DNA from: Siphonodentalium dalli
Taxonomy: Eukaryota > Mollusca > Scaphopoda > Gadilida > Siphonodentaliidae
Assembly (NCBI GenBank): GCA_032622095.1
Contig: CP136066.1
Span: 230,088,961-230,152,960, forward strand
Direction of reading: 5' to 3'
Length of the DNA stretch: 64,000 bases
Below the pieces are notes generated by a model. That model saw nothing but the letters and a program-made list of their open reading frames with translations, searched no databases and was not told the DNA's origin. The position numbers and the translations under genes are program-made. Below, one piece after another: positions 34,196-44,821 of this stretch (positions are counted from its first letter, which is position 1; every line of letters starts with the position of its first letter).

Positions 34196-34600
34196 GCCAT
34201 TTATATGCGGTGGAGGTTCTCATATTATCTGCCAGTCATACGCGGGGGAGATTCGCATATGAATATATTATTTGCCAGTCATACGCGGTGGAGGTTCTGA
34301 TATGAACATATTATCCGCCGGTCATACGCGAGGGAAGTTCTCATATTATCCTCCGGTCATACGCGGGGGAGGTTCTGATATGAACATATTATCCGCCGGT
34401 GATACGCGGTGGAGGTTCATATTATCCGCCGGGCATATGCGAGGGAGGTTCTCATATTATCCTCCGGTCATACGTTGGTGAGGTTCTCATATGAACATAT
34501 TATCCGCCGGTCATACGCGATGGAGGTTCTCATATTATCCACCGGTCATCCGCGAGGGAGGTTATCATATTATCCTCCAGTCATACGTGGGGTGTAGTCA
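34196..34600. repeat. Minisatellite GGAGGTTCTCATATTATCCGCCGGTCATACGC
   Basis: The unit is about 33-45 bp, combining GGAGGTTCTCATATTATC, CGCCGGTCATACGCG and an optional ATGAACATATTATC segment. About ten units. It sits directly before the next minisatellite, so two unrelated repeats adjoin. Confidence 0.8.
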
Positions 34601-34945
34601 GAAATGTAATAATTATACACATGTAGTCAGTACTGCAAACCCTCTGTACGTGTAGTTACTACTGTAAAACACATATACGAGTCAGTAATATAAAACATAT
34701 ATAAGTGTCAGCACCGTAAAACGTATATGTCTGTCAAAACTGTAAAACGTATTATACATGTCAGTACTGTAAAACGTATTATACATGTCAGTACTGTAAA
34801 ACGTATATACGTGTCACTAATGTAAACATATATATACGTATACTATAAAACATACATGTATATATTGTACTGTACTACAAAACGTATCTACGTGTAGTCA
34901 GTACACTACACTTGTATACATGTGGTCAGTACTGTACAAACACGA
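34600..34945. repeat. Minisatellite GTGTAGTCAGTACTGTAAAA, second locus
   Basis: The same motif as 15436-16100 (ACGTGTAGTCAGTACTGTAAAAC and shorter CATGTCAGTACTGTAAAACG variants). It lies about 960 bp before the last ZP exon of copy 2. Confidence 0.85.
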
Positions 34946-35397
34946 GGCATTTTCGCTGAAGTACATTGTTAAAACCATGATTTATCCAAACTCGATTGCG
35001 TCATTGATTGCTTCTATTTGTTTATTCGTTATATGGCACGAGTATATTAATACTCGTTCTATATATGGGGTTCGTGGAATCACTAGGTTGATTAGATTAT
35101 TAGAAACGTTTTCTTGTAAAAGAAGGAAATAGTATGTTGTCTAAGAGTTCTTAGGTAGTGAGAGAAAACCTGGCAGTGCTATATTACACGTGCATAGTGT
35201 TATATTACTGACCCCTGTTTCATCTAACAACTGCTCACAAATTTGTCAATGTATAGGTAATTTTGAGTGCTCTCTATGTTCGATAACTCTAGATCTCAGA
35301 CACGCGGATTGATCTAACTACTTGGAATATCCAAATATAATATCATTTAATAAGCGAGATCACTGAGTCGCGGCTGTTTTTGGATTCATCCAGCTCA

Positions 35398-35562
35398 GTT
35401 CCGTGGTTTCAGAGATTCTAACAGCACCAGTTCCGTAGTTTTAGTGCTACTGGTCACACTTGTGGAGTAGCATTTCTATATATGGAACTTTAGAATTATT
35501 CATGACTTCCACATATGGAATGCTACTCCAAAACTTTGACCTGTAGCACAAAAGCCACGGAA
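35398..35562. repeat. Palindromic element before the last exon of copy 2
   Basis: TGGAGTAGCATTTCTATATATGGAA pairs with TTCCACATATGGAATGCTACTCCA (written here as GGAGTAGCATT and AATGCTACTCC stems around 35463-35530). Outer arms include AGTTCCGTGG and CCACGGAAC. The region is a fold-back element. Confidence 0.65.
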
Positions 35563-35906
35563 CCAATATGGCCGCGAGTTAGTGACAGGGTGTATACGTA
35601 AGCTCAAAGCCTTAAACGAGATCGAGAAATTGCACCCTTCGGTTGGATTTTTTAAATTGTTCTTCTAGTTTGCTGGCCTGTAACAAGTTACCAACGAAAC
35701 ACACTCTATGGTTGGAACGTTTAAAACTGACGTCAATGTCAGTCCAAACGTTTTACGGCAAACCATATGAAAATATTTGACTTTTGATCTAAAACAACTA
35801 ATAATTTAAAACGTTAGCGCCCCCTCCCCCACAATCTCTTATCTCACTGCTGCCATTAATAAATGTCAAAGTAATTTCGTTGAAGTACATTATTGTTTTC
35901 TTACAG

Positions 35907-36087
35907 GTGTGGCGTTGACAACAGCACTGGTATATATGCATATTCAAACACTGACGTCACATTCTACTTCACAACATTCGAGTTTATGGGCTACCGTGAC
36001 GTCATACACGTGACCTGTGACGTATCAGTATGCCAATTGTCAAACGATTCCGGAAAATGTCATCGTGAATGTGTCCCCACATATTAA
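35907..36087 (+). CDS. CUB/ZP protein copy 2, last ZP exon
   Basis: Paralogue of 16145-16325 with the same length (181 bp). The acceptor TTTTCTTACAG ends at 35906. It starts by completing a split codon and continues CGVDNSTGIYAYSNTD, then HVTCDVSVC, GKCHRECVPTY and stop. All five cysteines of the exon are kept, and about 130 bp after the stop still match copy 1. Conservation of a coding last exon suggests either that the gene is or recently was functional, or that an upstream exon 2 was lost from this assembly. Confidence 0.8.
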
Positions 36088-36745
36088 CGTTTCATAATGG
36101 TGCGAAATGGATGATTGATTGACACCAGATGGCACCACTGTTATGTTGTCGCAATAGGTGTGCTGCCTTACTGTGGTGCAGTTTAGTGACGTCATAATTA
36201 CTATGGTGCAACTAGGCGTGTCGCTTTTAAAAAACGCCCAATGGATTCTGTCTGGAAATATTAACCAATTAAGCCCCTCCCAATGTTAATTTCCACGTAA
36301 CACGCAGTGAAAAAATTTCATTTCCTAGATAGGTCACTAATTTCCGAATGAATTAACTAGTTGCAATGCGAATTTACTCGATCGTGCATAGTCATCCTAA
36401 CAATAATAACCAGATCTTTATGATGTTATATGCTACCACGGGAAATCATGCTTCAAAAATTGGGTCCTAGCATGCAGCGCGAACAAAATCTTGAGTGACT
36501 TCGAGATTGGCTGCAGCTTTGGTCGCAGCCGATATCGGAAATATGTCTGCGCATGTCCATATCCGAGGAATCTCGAACGACTATGTCCTGACCGCGGCTG
36601 CCGCCGTAAAGAATTCTCTCTTTCAGTATCCAACACAATCAGCCTGAATTCCCTGTAATTTAATCATCGATTTGAGGGTCATTTGATATAGGTTTATCTG
36701 TTGATCAGACCAAATGCTGTATATTTTATACTTTAAGAGCATTAA

Positions 36746-38175
36746 TCTATCTATATATATATTTTGAGACTTCCGTATATATGTATATATATATATATAT
36801 ATATATGTGTGTGGGTACTTCATAGAATCGAAAACGCGTGTACAGATTGAGCTCAAATTTCGTATATAAGTGTAAAATCCCACGGGGATATTCGTGGTCG
36901 CGTTTCGGACAAAGCTCAGATCACCGATTCTCCCTTCCCAATCAATAAAATCACCGCAAACACGGCGGGGGTTAATCGGGTTGATATTCGCTCGCGATCC
37001 AAGAGGAGTAACTCTACATATATGTATATTTTTATATCCATATTCACTTCAAACTGCTAAACCCGTTGAGCCAAAACTTGCTAATACCTCGCAAAATATA
37101 TAATTTACATTTTCTGATGTATACATTTTTTGTTACGGCTGAAAATCTATTTCCGAAACATTCAGATTTTAAAGTCTAAACTTACACACCACAATTCCTG
37201 CTAACTGACGCAGTTATATGGCTGCTGAAATTTAAGTGAATCCCAGGCACTGCGATACGTCCCGAATCTGACGGGACTTCCAGTGCCCCAAACCATGAAC
37301 GCCAACGACATTGTTGGCGAGAAAATAGCCCCCAAGCCGTAAATATCAACAACAACGACATTGTTGGCGAGAAAATAATTAGTTAAAATTTGTAAGTGAA
37401 TCCAAGGCACTACGATACGTCCCGAATCTGACGGGACTTCCACTGCCCAAAACCGTGAACGCCAACGACACTGTTGGCGAGAAAATAGCCCCCAAGCCGT
37501 AAATATCAACAACAACGACATTGTTGGCGAGAAAATATCTACATTTTTTTATATCTGTATATGTATATTTTTATATCCATATTCACTTCAAACTGCTAAA
37601 CCCGTTGAGCCAAAACTTGCTAATACCTCGCAAAATATAGAATTTACATTTTTTTATGTATACATTTTTTGTTACCGCTGAAAATCTTAGTCTATTTCCG
37701 AAACATTCCCTGCTATCTGGCGCAGCTATATGGCTGCTGAAATTTAAGTGAATCCCAGGCACTGCGATACGTCCCGAATCTGACGGGACTTCCACTGCCC
37801 CAAACCGTGAACGCCAACGACATTGTTGGCGAGAAAATAGCCCCCAAGCCGTAAATATCAACAACAACGACATTGTTGGCGAGAAAATAATTAGTTAAAA
37901 TTACTAAATACACGCAATCCTATTTTCCCTATACGGCAATATGAGATTTTTCGGGTAGCCCCGAGCCGTGATGCCAACAACAACGACCCGAAGCCCTTAA
38001 TGCCAACAACAACCACATCATCGGGTCAGTTTTTCCGCCCGATGTACCTTAAATCATACCTCTTTTAGGGAGGGTACAATAATTTCTCTTAAAAAGGCAC
38101 GATTAACTCATTGAAAAGCGAAAACAAAAAGTCATGTTTCGGACCAACGCCGCCAGTGGCGGGCTAACCTGCTAG
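36746..38175. mobile_element. Helitron-like element 1 (non-autonomous)
   Basis: The 5' end is TC within TCTATCTATATATATATTTTG followed by AGACTTCCG, preceded by A. The 3' end is CTAG at 38172-38175, with a GC-rich hairpin (GCCGCCAGTGGCGGGC) about 10 bp before it, and T follows. TC start, hairpin plus CTAG end and A/T insertion context are Helitron hallmarks. The inside holds two larger direct repeats (37017-37190 and 37560-37720) and three copies of a block with CACTGCGATACGTCCCGAATC and GACATTGTTGGCGAGAAAAT. No Rep/helicase coding sequence. Confidence 0.7.
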
Positions 38176-39270
38176 TCTATACTATATATTTTGAGACTTC
38201 CGTGTGTGTGTACTTTATAGAATCGAAAACGACTGCACCCATCGAGCTCAAATTTCGTATATAAGTGTAAAAACCCACGAACACTGTAGTTGTCGCGTTT
38301 TGGAGAAGCTCTGAGCACCCTTTATCCACTCCCAAATGACTGCAAAGGCACGGCGTGGGTTAATCAAGTGATTATTTAATGAGCGTTTGTTTTTGACGCA
38401 TCGCTATAAAGAGCGTCTGTTTCCCATTCAACGTTATTAGCATCTGCAGAGAGATATACGGGAACATTGAGTGGTTTCCTATGCGGGGAGATTTATTGGA
38501 TGCCATAGTACTCTTACAACATCATTGTTATAGTATGTATGACACTTAGGTCAGGGCTTAGGGGGGGGTAGTTATAGGCATAATGCTTCTCAGAAATCCC
38601 GGTTACAAACCAACACTCACAATTTCGTATTTACGCAAACGTATACGGGAACAAGTGCTTTCCTATTTTTAGAACGCAACACATGATACCAAACAAAATT
38701 ACGTCGCGTTGGTGATGGCGTTCACGACGGGATTAATTGACTGTCCGCTCTTTGCGAGGATGGGACTAACGACGGGATTAACTTTGCGGGGACTATTGAC
38801 CATCTCGTAAGGGTGGACAACCTCTGTCAGGGCCTGCTCAATGGCCACGGGCAGGTTAAAAAAAATCATACCTCTTCTGGGTCTGGGCGGGTATAGACAT
38901 GAGCGTGTTGTGTTCCTAAGAACGCGGAGCGTGTTGTGTTCATAAGAACGCGGATCGGGTAAGTTTTTCCGCCCTTTGTGAGCTCAAACTTCGTATATAA
39001 GTGTAAAAACACACGGGGATCGTCGACGTCGCATTGTGTGAAACATTCGTATGTCTGTCGTTCCTAGGAACGGGGGAATTTTTCATCTGGTCAGTCTTAA
39101 CCTTCAAACGGGTACCCACAAGTTATATATTGTGACCCCGACATGACCTTGACCTTGAAAATGATCAATTCAAGGTCAAATCGGGTAAAATATTGAAAAA
39201 CCCAATATTAACTCATTGAAAACACAAACAAAACATAACACATTGTCATGTTTCTGACCAAGCACGCTAG
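38176..39270. mobile_element. Helitron-like element 2, directly joined to element 1
   Basis: The 5' end TCTATACTATATATTTTGAG starts right after the CTAG of element 1 and matches its 5' end, including GACTTCCGTG, TAGAATCGAAAAC and GAGCTCAAATTTCGTATATA. The 3' end CTAG is at 39267-39270, followed by T, and resembles element 1's end (GTCATGTTTC.GACCAA), but a strong hairpin is not obvious. Internal GAACGCGGA words recur near 38920-38955. Confidence 0.65.
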
Positions 39271-39393
39271 TTATATATAAATAAACATTATTAGTTTATA
39301 TAAGCGTAGGCGTGTATGGCCTAGGCATATAAAAAAGCATCGACATTCGGAAATAACTATAAACTCCAACTTTCGAAAAAAAGTTCCATAAAA

Positions 39394-39415
39394 TCTCATA
39401 TATATTTTGAAGACC

Positions 39416-39449
<34 letters not shown>

Positions 39450-39888
39450 ATTGATATAAATCTACGATTCTCGACCGATTGGTACGTGTGTGTAGTTTGA
39501 CCAGGCGGTCGTCGTTGTCGTATTGGCGAGTCCGTGCGGCGCCCGCTTCGCGCATGCGCAGACGAGATCTCGGAAACGGGTGGAGCTATCGACTTGAAAT
39601 TTGCTATGTGAATGTATCTTGCCCCGGATACGAATTTCATCGGGTCGCCGAGCCCGTGCAACGCCAGCTTCGCGCATGCGCAGACGATATCTCGGAAACG
39701 GGTGGAGCTCTCGACTTGAAATTTGGTATGTGAATGTATCTTGCCCCGGATACGAATTTTATCGGGTCGCCGATACCCGTGCGACGCCAGCTTCGCGCAT
39801 GCGCAGACGAGATCTCGGAAACGGGTGGAGCTATCGATTTGAAATTTGGTTTTTGAATAGCCCGGACAACGTCGGGCTCATCGGCTAG
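39394..39888. mobile_element. Helitron-like element 3 with 122-bp internal tandem repeat
   Basis: The 5' end TCTCATATATATTTTGAAGA is followed by CCTCTGTCTGTCTGTC; the 3' end is CTAG at 39885-39888, preceded by the hairpin GCCCGGACAACGTCGGGC and followed by T. Inside, a GC-rich unit of about 122 bp containing CGCGCATGCGCAGACGA, ATCTCGGAAACGGGTGGAGC and TTGCCCCGGATACGAATTT occurs nearly three times, starting near 39551, 39673 and 39796. Confidence 0.75.
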
Positions 39889-40733
39889 TTAGATATATAA
39901 GTGTTTTCCTAAAACAACCATCGAACCCAAAGAACAAAATCCATTCATTCATTCGTTGTCCGTCTTTTTCATTTATTCAGTGGCCGCCATTTTGGATTTG
40001 ATCGGTAGTACGGGAACTCGCAACCGGGATTTGGTGGAAACGTGACGTCACATATCATGGTAACTTCGAGGTCCCAAATCCGGCTGTGACTAGCTGCAAC
40101 CGATCTCGAAGTCACTCCTTACCTTTCTAACTTGAGATCCGCTCTCCGCCTGCTGGCACCGCTGACATTCATTCGGCAAACCTCATCAGATTCCGTCACC
40201 ATTTCAGACTCGGCTTTAATACGACGACATGATTGGTTCGAACTATTTCACGTTGTTTTAAGGTCGGTTCCCGTGTCAAGTACAGGCGCGCTGATTTGAA
40301 TTTAGTTGTATTCCGTCGGTTCGTGGGTATGAAAACATTTTCATTTAACGTCGAATTAAACAATATAAAAGTGTCTTACAACACTGATGAAGAATAGTCC
40401 ACAAAACATCTATATGAAATTACCGAATGACCTTAATTGACTTTTGTAGACACGTCCAATAGAACAATTGTTGCGGGTTGACACAATTGGTAGGAGTCAG
40501 GCAGATTTGCTGTTGTGTCATAACATACACGCTAAATCGGCATTATCAATTGCATTAAAATCGGATTGTTGACCCATGTTTCCGGTTTTTTGGTGATAAA
40601 AGAACACGAGCCATACATAAATATTGGATCAAGTAACTCGTCAAAGAAAACCACGCGAAAACGGACTATGTTATGCGGAACGTCAGAGGTGATATGTATT
40701 TCCAGATCTGGAAATATCCTTCCGCACAAAAAT
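39889..40733. other. Intergenic stretch between Helitron and YR element
   Basis: No supported gene. Both strands have an open frame of 75-100 codons over 40532-40840, but neither shows a known domain, and they run into the direct repeat of the neighbouring element. Confidence 0.4.
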
Positions 40734-40937
40734 GATAACTTGCGCGCGTTTTCTTGTATTAGCGCGAAAGTATTGTATTCACAGCTCGATGAATAATGTA
40801 TGTTATGAGTAGGCGGAGTTTTCATTAAGGCAGCAGCCAATGGAAAGTTGTTATTGGAGAATTGATTTCGGCGGGAAATCAGTGGAGTGTAGTCACTTCT
40901 AGTCCTAACTTTGTTGGTTCAGCACACAAATTTTTTA
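40734..40937. repeat. Left direct repeat of the YR element
   Basis: Begins GATAACTTGCGCGCG and contains TTCTTGTATTAGCGCGAAAG, GAGTAGGCGGAGTTTT, GGCGGGAAATCAGTGGAGTG and CCTAACTTTGTTGG. It differs from the right copy at only a few positions, so the element is fairly young. Confidence 0.85.
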
Positions 40938-40978
40938 TTTATCGTCAAAACAATCGTCGTACTTGGTAGCTTTTCGTC

Positions 40979-41625
40979 ATGGAACAACACCAGCATGACG
41001 AAGTTACACTGATTCCGGAGTCGATACAAAGGGCACAGATACGGCAGTCCAGCGATCGCAGAATGGAATGCTAACGGAGCTGAAACAGCTATTGGCGGTT
41101 GAATTGGGAGGAGTTCACACGAAGATAAGTAGTACACAAGTTGACTTATCTCAGCAGCAAATGCGACAGATAGACACCTCAAATGAGTCTAAATATACTT
41201 TTAAAAAGAAAAGTCATGAAGACCAGTTCAAGTCTAATGCCAAAGTATTGTCAAATTTGAATGCAGCCAGTGCTTCACTCAGTAAAGATAAAGTGGAACA
41301 AGCAGATTTAGATTGTGCAAGGCAAAAGGTGCAAGATGGTATGGATTTGTTAAATTTTAGACAAAAATGCATTAAGATAGCAGATTCAAATGGAAATGGT
41401 TGGTCCGTAGTACATGAGTATCTTTCTAATCCTTTAGCGGACCACTCTGAAGACGAAATGAAACTCAGCAAGGCAGTCAATGCTGCAGCACGGAAAGCCA
41501 AGTCAGCTAAAAACAGAAAGAAAGCTATACGACAGCGTCCTTATTCGATTGCTGAGTCTGCAGTCCGAGGGAAAGCCAGTTCACAACATTCAGCTCCAAA
41601 GTTGATTTGTGCGAAATGTTTAAAA
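40979..41625 (+). pseudogene. Gag-like ORF of the YR element
   Basis: The ATG at 40979 starts a short frame (MEQHQHDEVTLIPESIQRAQ...), which closes at TAA 41072 while a second frame opens at 41068, so there is an early frame break near 41060. The main part has YTFKKKSHEDQFKSNAKVL, RQKCIKIADSNGNGW, VHEYLSNPLADHSEDEMK and AARKAKSAKNRKK, the pattern of gag-like proteins of DIRS/Ngaro elements (FK.KG..QF.FN, then RQK.I.IAD...GW.VV.EY..). It ends at LICAKCLK, which looks like the start of a zinc knuckle cut off by the junction to the YR gene. Confidence 0.65.
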
Positions 41626-42190
41626 GTTCTGAAGATTTTTTTGACATTCGTGATTTAACTATGCTCTTGTTTGAATTTTCTGGCTTTTTGCGTTACGATG
41701 AGTTATCATCACTCAGAAAGAATGATGTGCAAGTTCTTGAAGATCATTTGAAGTTGATAATTAGAAAAAGTAAGACAGATAAGTACAGACAAGGAAATGA
41801 AGTACTAATTGCGAAGGGAAGCAGTATAGCTTTCCCTTATAACATGTATATCAAATATTTCAAATTTGTTGAATCCGTTGACGGCGAAGTATTCTTGTTC
41901 AAGGCCGGCTTCAGGAGTGGTGGCTTGATTACATTTAGATATAATGATAAAAAGTTGAGTTATACAACTGTTAAAGATCGATTGATCCGTAAGCTCAAGC
42001 TAGTGAGCAATGGCCTAGATTTAGGCTCGCATAGCCTGAGGGCTGGTGGTGCTACATTAGCGTATAATTCTAATGTAAAAGAGCGTTGTTGGAAACGTCG
42101 TGGAAGATGGGTTTCGATAGTAGCAAAGACAGATATGTGCAAGACGATCTGACATATCGTTTGCAAGTTTCAAGCAAGCTTGGCCTTTGA
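41607..42190 (+). pseudogene. Tyrosine recombinase of the YR element, C-terminal catalytic part
   Basis: Tyrosine recombinases cut and join DNA using a conserved R, HxxR and Y set. Here the first arginine is in FSGFLRYDELSSL, HxxR is in GSHSLRAGG, and RGRW stands where the second histidine/tryptophan is found. The catalytic tyrosine (TAT at 42134, in KDRYVQDDL) lies in the next frame: the open frame instead reads AKTDMCKTI and stops at 42152, so one base is missing at about 42112. In the corrected frame the gene would end at TGA 42188-42190. The N-terminal half of the domain is absent. Confidence 0.75.
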
Positions 42191-42444
42191 GTAAATGTGT
42201 CTAATTACTTTGTTTATATTGAAATTGAGTTTATACATGTTGCACATGTTAAATTGACATGTTGAAAAACTATATGTATAGTCACAATAATATTTGTAAT
42301 ATTCAGTTTAGATTACGAAACTAATTTACACGAATGGCAATTGATATTTAATGTGCATCGGCGGCCAGTTTTTTGTAATGCTCTAGATGGCCTGCCTCGA
42401 TTGCTTTAGTAGTTTGTTATCATTATGGTATAATTGGGAATACT

Positions 42445-42651
42445 GATAACTTGCGCGCGTTTTCTTGTATTAGCGCGAAAGTACTGTATTCACAGCTCGA
42501 TGAATAATGTGTGTTATGAGTAGGCGGAGTTTTTATTAAGGCAGCAGCCAATGGAAAGTTGTTATTGGAGAATTGATTTCGGCGGGAAATCAGTGGAGTG
42601 TAGTCACTTCTAGTCCTAACTTTGTTGGGTCAGCATACATAATTTTATTTA
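42445..42651. repeat. Right direct repeat of the YR element
   Basis: Near-identical to 40734-40937. It is immediately preceded by a 60-bp module ending GGGAATACTGA that recurs alone at 52015-52076. Confidence 0.85.
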
Positions 42652-44789
42652 ATTAACTAACCTAATTAAAGTGTGTGGTATTGCTCAATTTGGATATAGT
42701 GAGTTTGACAATTTTTGTTTTCAAACTTTGAAAATATTTGATTTTGTTGGAGAATTTTCATTGATCTCATTTTAACATAGACAGACATGTCACTGTTATA
42801 CAGAATAGTTTAAAGTTCTTATCTCATGATATTCATGTGTTCCTATATGTCGCACACCGTGGGTTCAGGGGGTCCTGGCTAACTCTGGCGAGCACGACAA
42901 TCATTTATAAACTTTAGCCTCTCTGAATATTTGAGTGGTATATAAACGTCATCATCTTATACGAGTTATAGATACGTGTGATGAACAGGGTATTTAAGAA
43001 AGGAACGATCTCACCTTATGAGTCTCTATACTTTTATATATATGAAAATCTGTATAGCATGAAAGTCGGCTTTATATCTAGCCCATCAAGTATTAAGCAT
43101 ATCGTATACACACATCGTAGTTAGTAGACTCTGAAATTATTAAAACATCCTAATAATAATACAAAAATGTGGGAATGAGATATATCATTTAAAGTTAGCG
43201 TAAATGACTTCACCTTTTATGTTATTCTCGAAACTTTACTTTATGTGGACTATATCTTTGTCCATGTACAAATATTTCTTATTTCCTATTTAACCCCCCC
43301 CCCCCCCTTAAAAATTAGTCAACATTAAGACTATTAAATTATTTACTACCAACCCGTAATTTCCCAATAAAAATCCCAACTGCTTATTTCTAAATATATG
43401 CTAAATCAAACTATAACTGCTTTGTGGGAAATATAGCCAAATATATAGCTTTACGTTTCTTTAAACACACCTGCAAATAACCTTAAATTTAATGTCCAAA
43501 ATGTACTAGATTCTCCAATAACTAAAAACCAAGTTCAACAAAATGATGAAATGACATGTGTTTAAACGACCAAATTTGTGTTACAGTAATTACCTTGTCT
43601 GTATTGACAAAAGTCAAGAGCGTTAAAGAGCATAAGTGTGTTTTTTATATTGATCAATTCAATTCAATTGTTTATTCTCGTCACTCAAAATTACATGGGT
43701 ATTGAGACATTTAACATATTTACATGACATATAGTTATATACATTATATACATGGGGCAGGCGGGATTATTGCAATATGTACCATGCATACATGCCGTAT
43801 ATAATTATCCAACAGCGATAATAATCTTACTCTGTCGTTATTAGAGCTGATATAAATACTCTGCCCTCGATTGAGCTTTTAAAAAGTATTCTCTCGGTTT
43901 TTAGTACTATCTGCACAGGGTTACTAAGCTTCAGTTGGGTCCATCTGGGTTACTCCGTTCTGGGCATTCGAACACAATCGTGGATTCGTGAAAATTTCTA
44001 AAATTCGATGTACCTGTTTTATCCCAGAAAATCGCATTAAATACTTTTTAGATGTTTTCGTGGTACTCTCCACGATTATGAATCGATGGGTTGTAAGTTT
44101 CAATAAATTTTCGTTATCAAGAATATATATTAGTTTGATAAGTTAGGCGGATTTGGCCAGGTGATCGGATTTGCCACGTGTAGTGAGATTTTTCATTTTC
44201 GGCTCAGGATTATTTCTGCCTGTCTACCCGTTGATTTTGTGTTTACACGTATACACGTGTAAATGGCACTGTCTGATGGTACATTATGCATACACTGTGA
44301 ATGAGGCTGCTTGTGTTACAAATCATTTGATTAATATGAGTCATTGATCTGTCGATAAGACTACTCATATACAGTCATATAAATATATATATGTATAACA
44401 CAACAACATTTTGGTTTACCCATTAGGAAATTATACAATAATGGTTGCTTAACAAACAATTAATTCGACTGGAGCCTACAATGGTAAAATCAGACAATGT
44501 CTGTCATGTTACTAATAATATTAGTAAATGGGGAGGGGTAATTATCTCCATTTCTTTATAAAGGGAATGCCGGAATAATAAATAAGTTGATTTGTCTACA
44601 TTTACCACAAGGTCAGGAGTGTATCGGTCATAATATTAAGGGTCACATCAGGGACATGTCAGACCAACACACATGACATGCATCCCACTGAAAGGTCCCA
44701 CTTATGGGTTAGCGTACGCATATCACCTGTGTAGGTCAGACATTTCCCATTTGTGCCACTGATGACTATCTCATATGTTCTCGGTAATC
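42652..44789. other. Intergenic stretch, no supported gene
   Basis: AT-rich, with a C run near 43296-43308. At 43657-43700 ATTCAATTCAATTGTTTATTCTCG followed by TCACTCAAAATTACATG (split here) looks like the 3' end of a LINE in minus orientation, but nothing upstream confirms it. Confidence 0.35.
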
Positions 44790-44790
44790 A

Positions 44791-44818
44791 CATCAACAAC
44801 AACAACAACAACAACCTA
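44791..44818 (-). repeat. (GTT)n 3' tail of the LINE
   Basis: On the + strand CATCAACAACAACAACAAC continues into CCTAGACTCAG. It lies about 5 bp beyond the ORF2 stop codon. Simple trinucleotide tails of this kind mark the 3' ends of several LINE groups. Confidence 0.8.
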
Positions 44819-44821
44819 GAC

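Larger units (their letters stand above)
40734..42651 (+). mobile_element. Deleted DIRS/Ngaro-type tyrosine-recombinase retroelement
   Basis: A direct repeat of about 205 bp (40734-40937 and 42445-42651) encloses a gag-like ORF and a tyrosine recombinase (YR), with no reverse transcriptase or RNase H between them. The combination of this gag type with YR is typical of DIRS-group elements. Both ORFs carry frame breaks, so it is a non-autonomous or dead derivative. Confidence 0.7.

Noticed and set aside
37201-37913. Repeated minus-strand frames with SLLLIFTAWGLFSRQQC words
   Set aside because: They arise from the internal direct repeats of the Helitron-like element; no start context or domain.
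40532-40840. 102-codon minus-strand frame
   Set aside because: It has a fairly protein-like composition but overlaps the YR element's terminal repeat and shows no known domain, while the plus strand is open too.
43650-43810. Possible LINE 3' end in minus orientation
   Set aside because: The TTCAATTCAATTG word alone is suggestive, but no coding remnant lies upstream; listed only as a remark in the intergenic entry.
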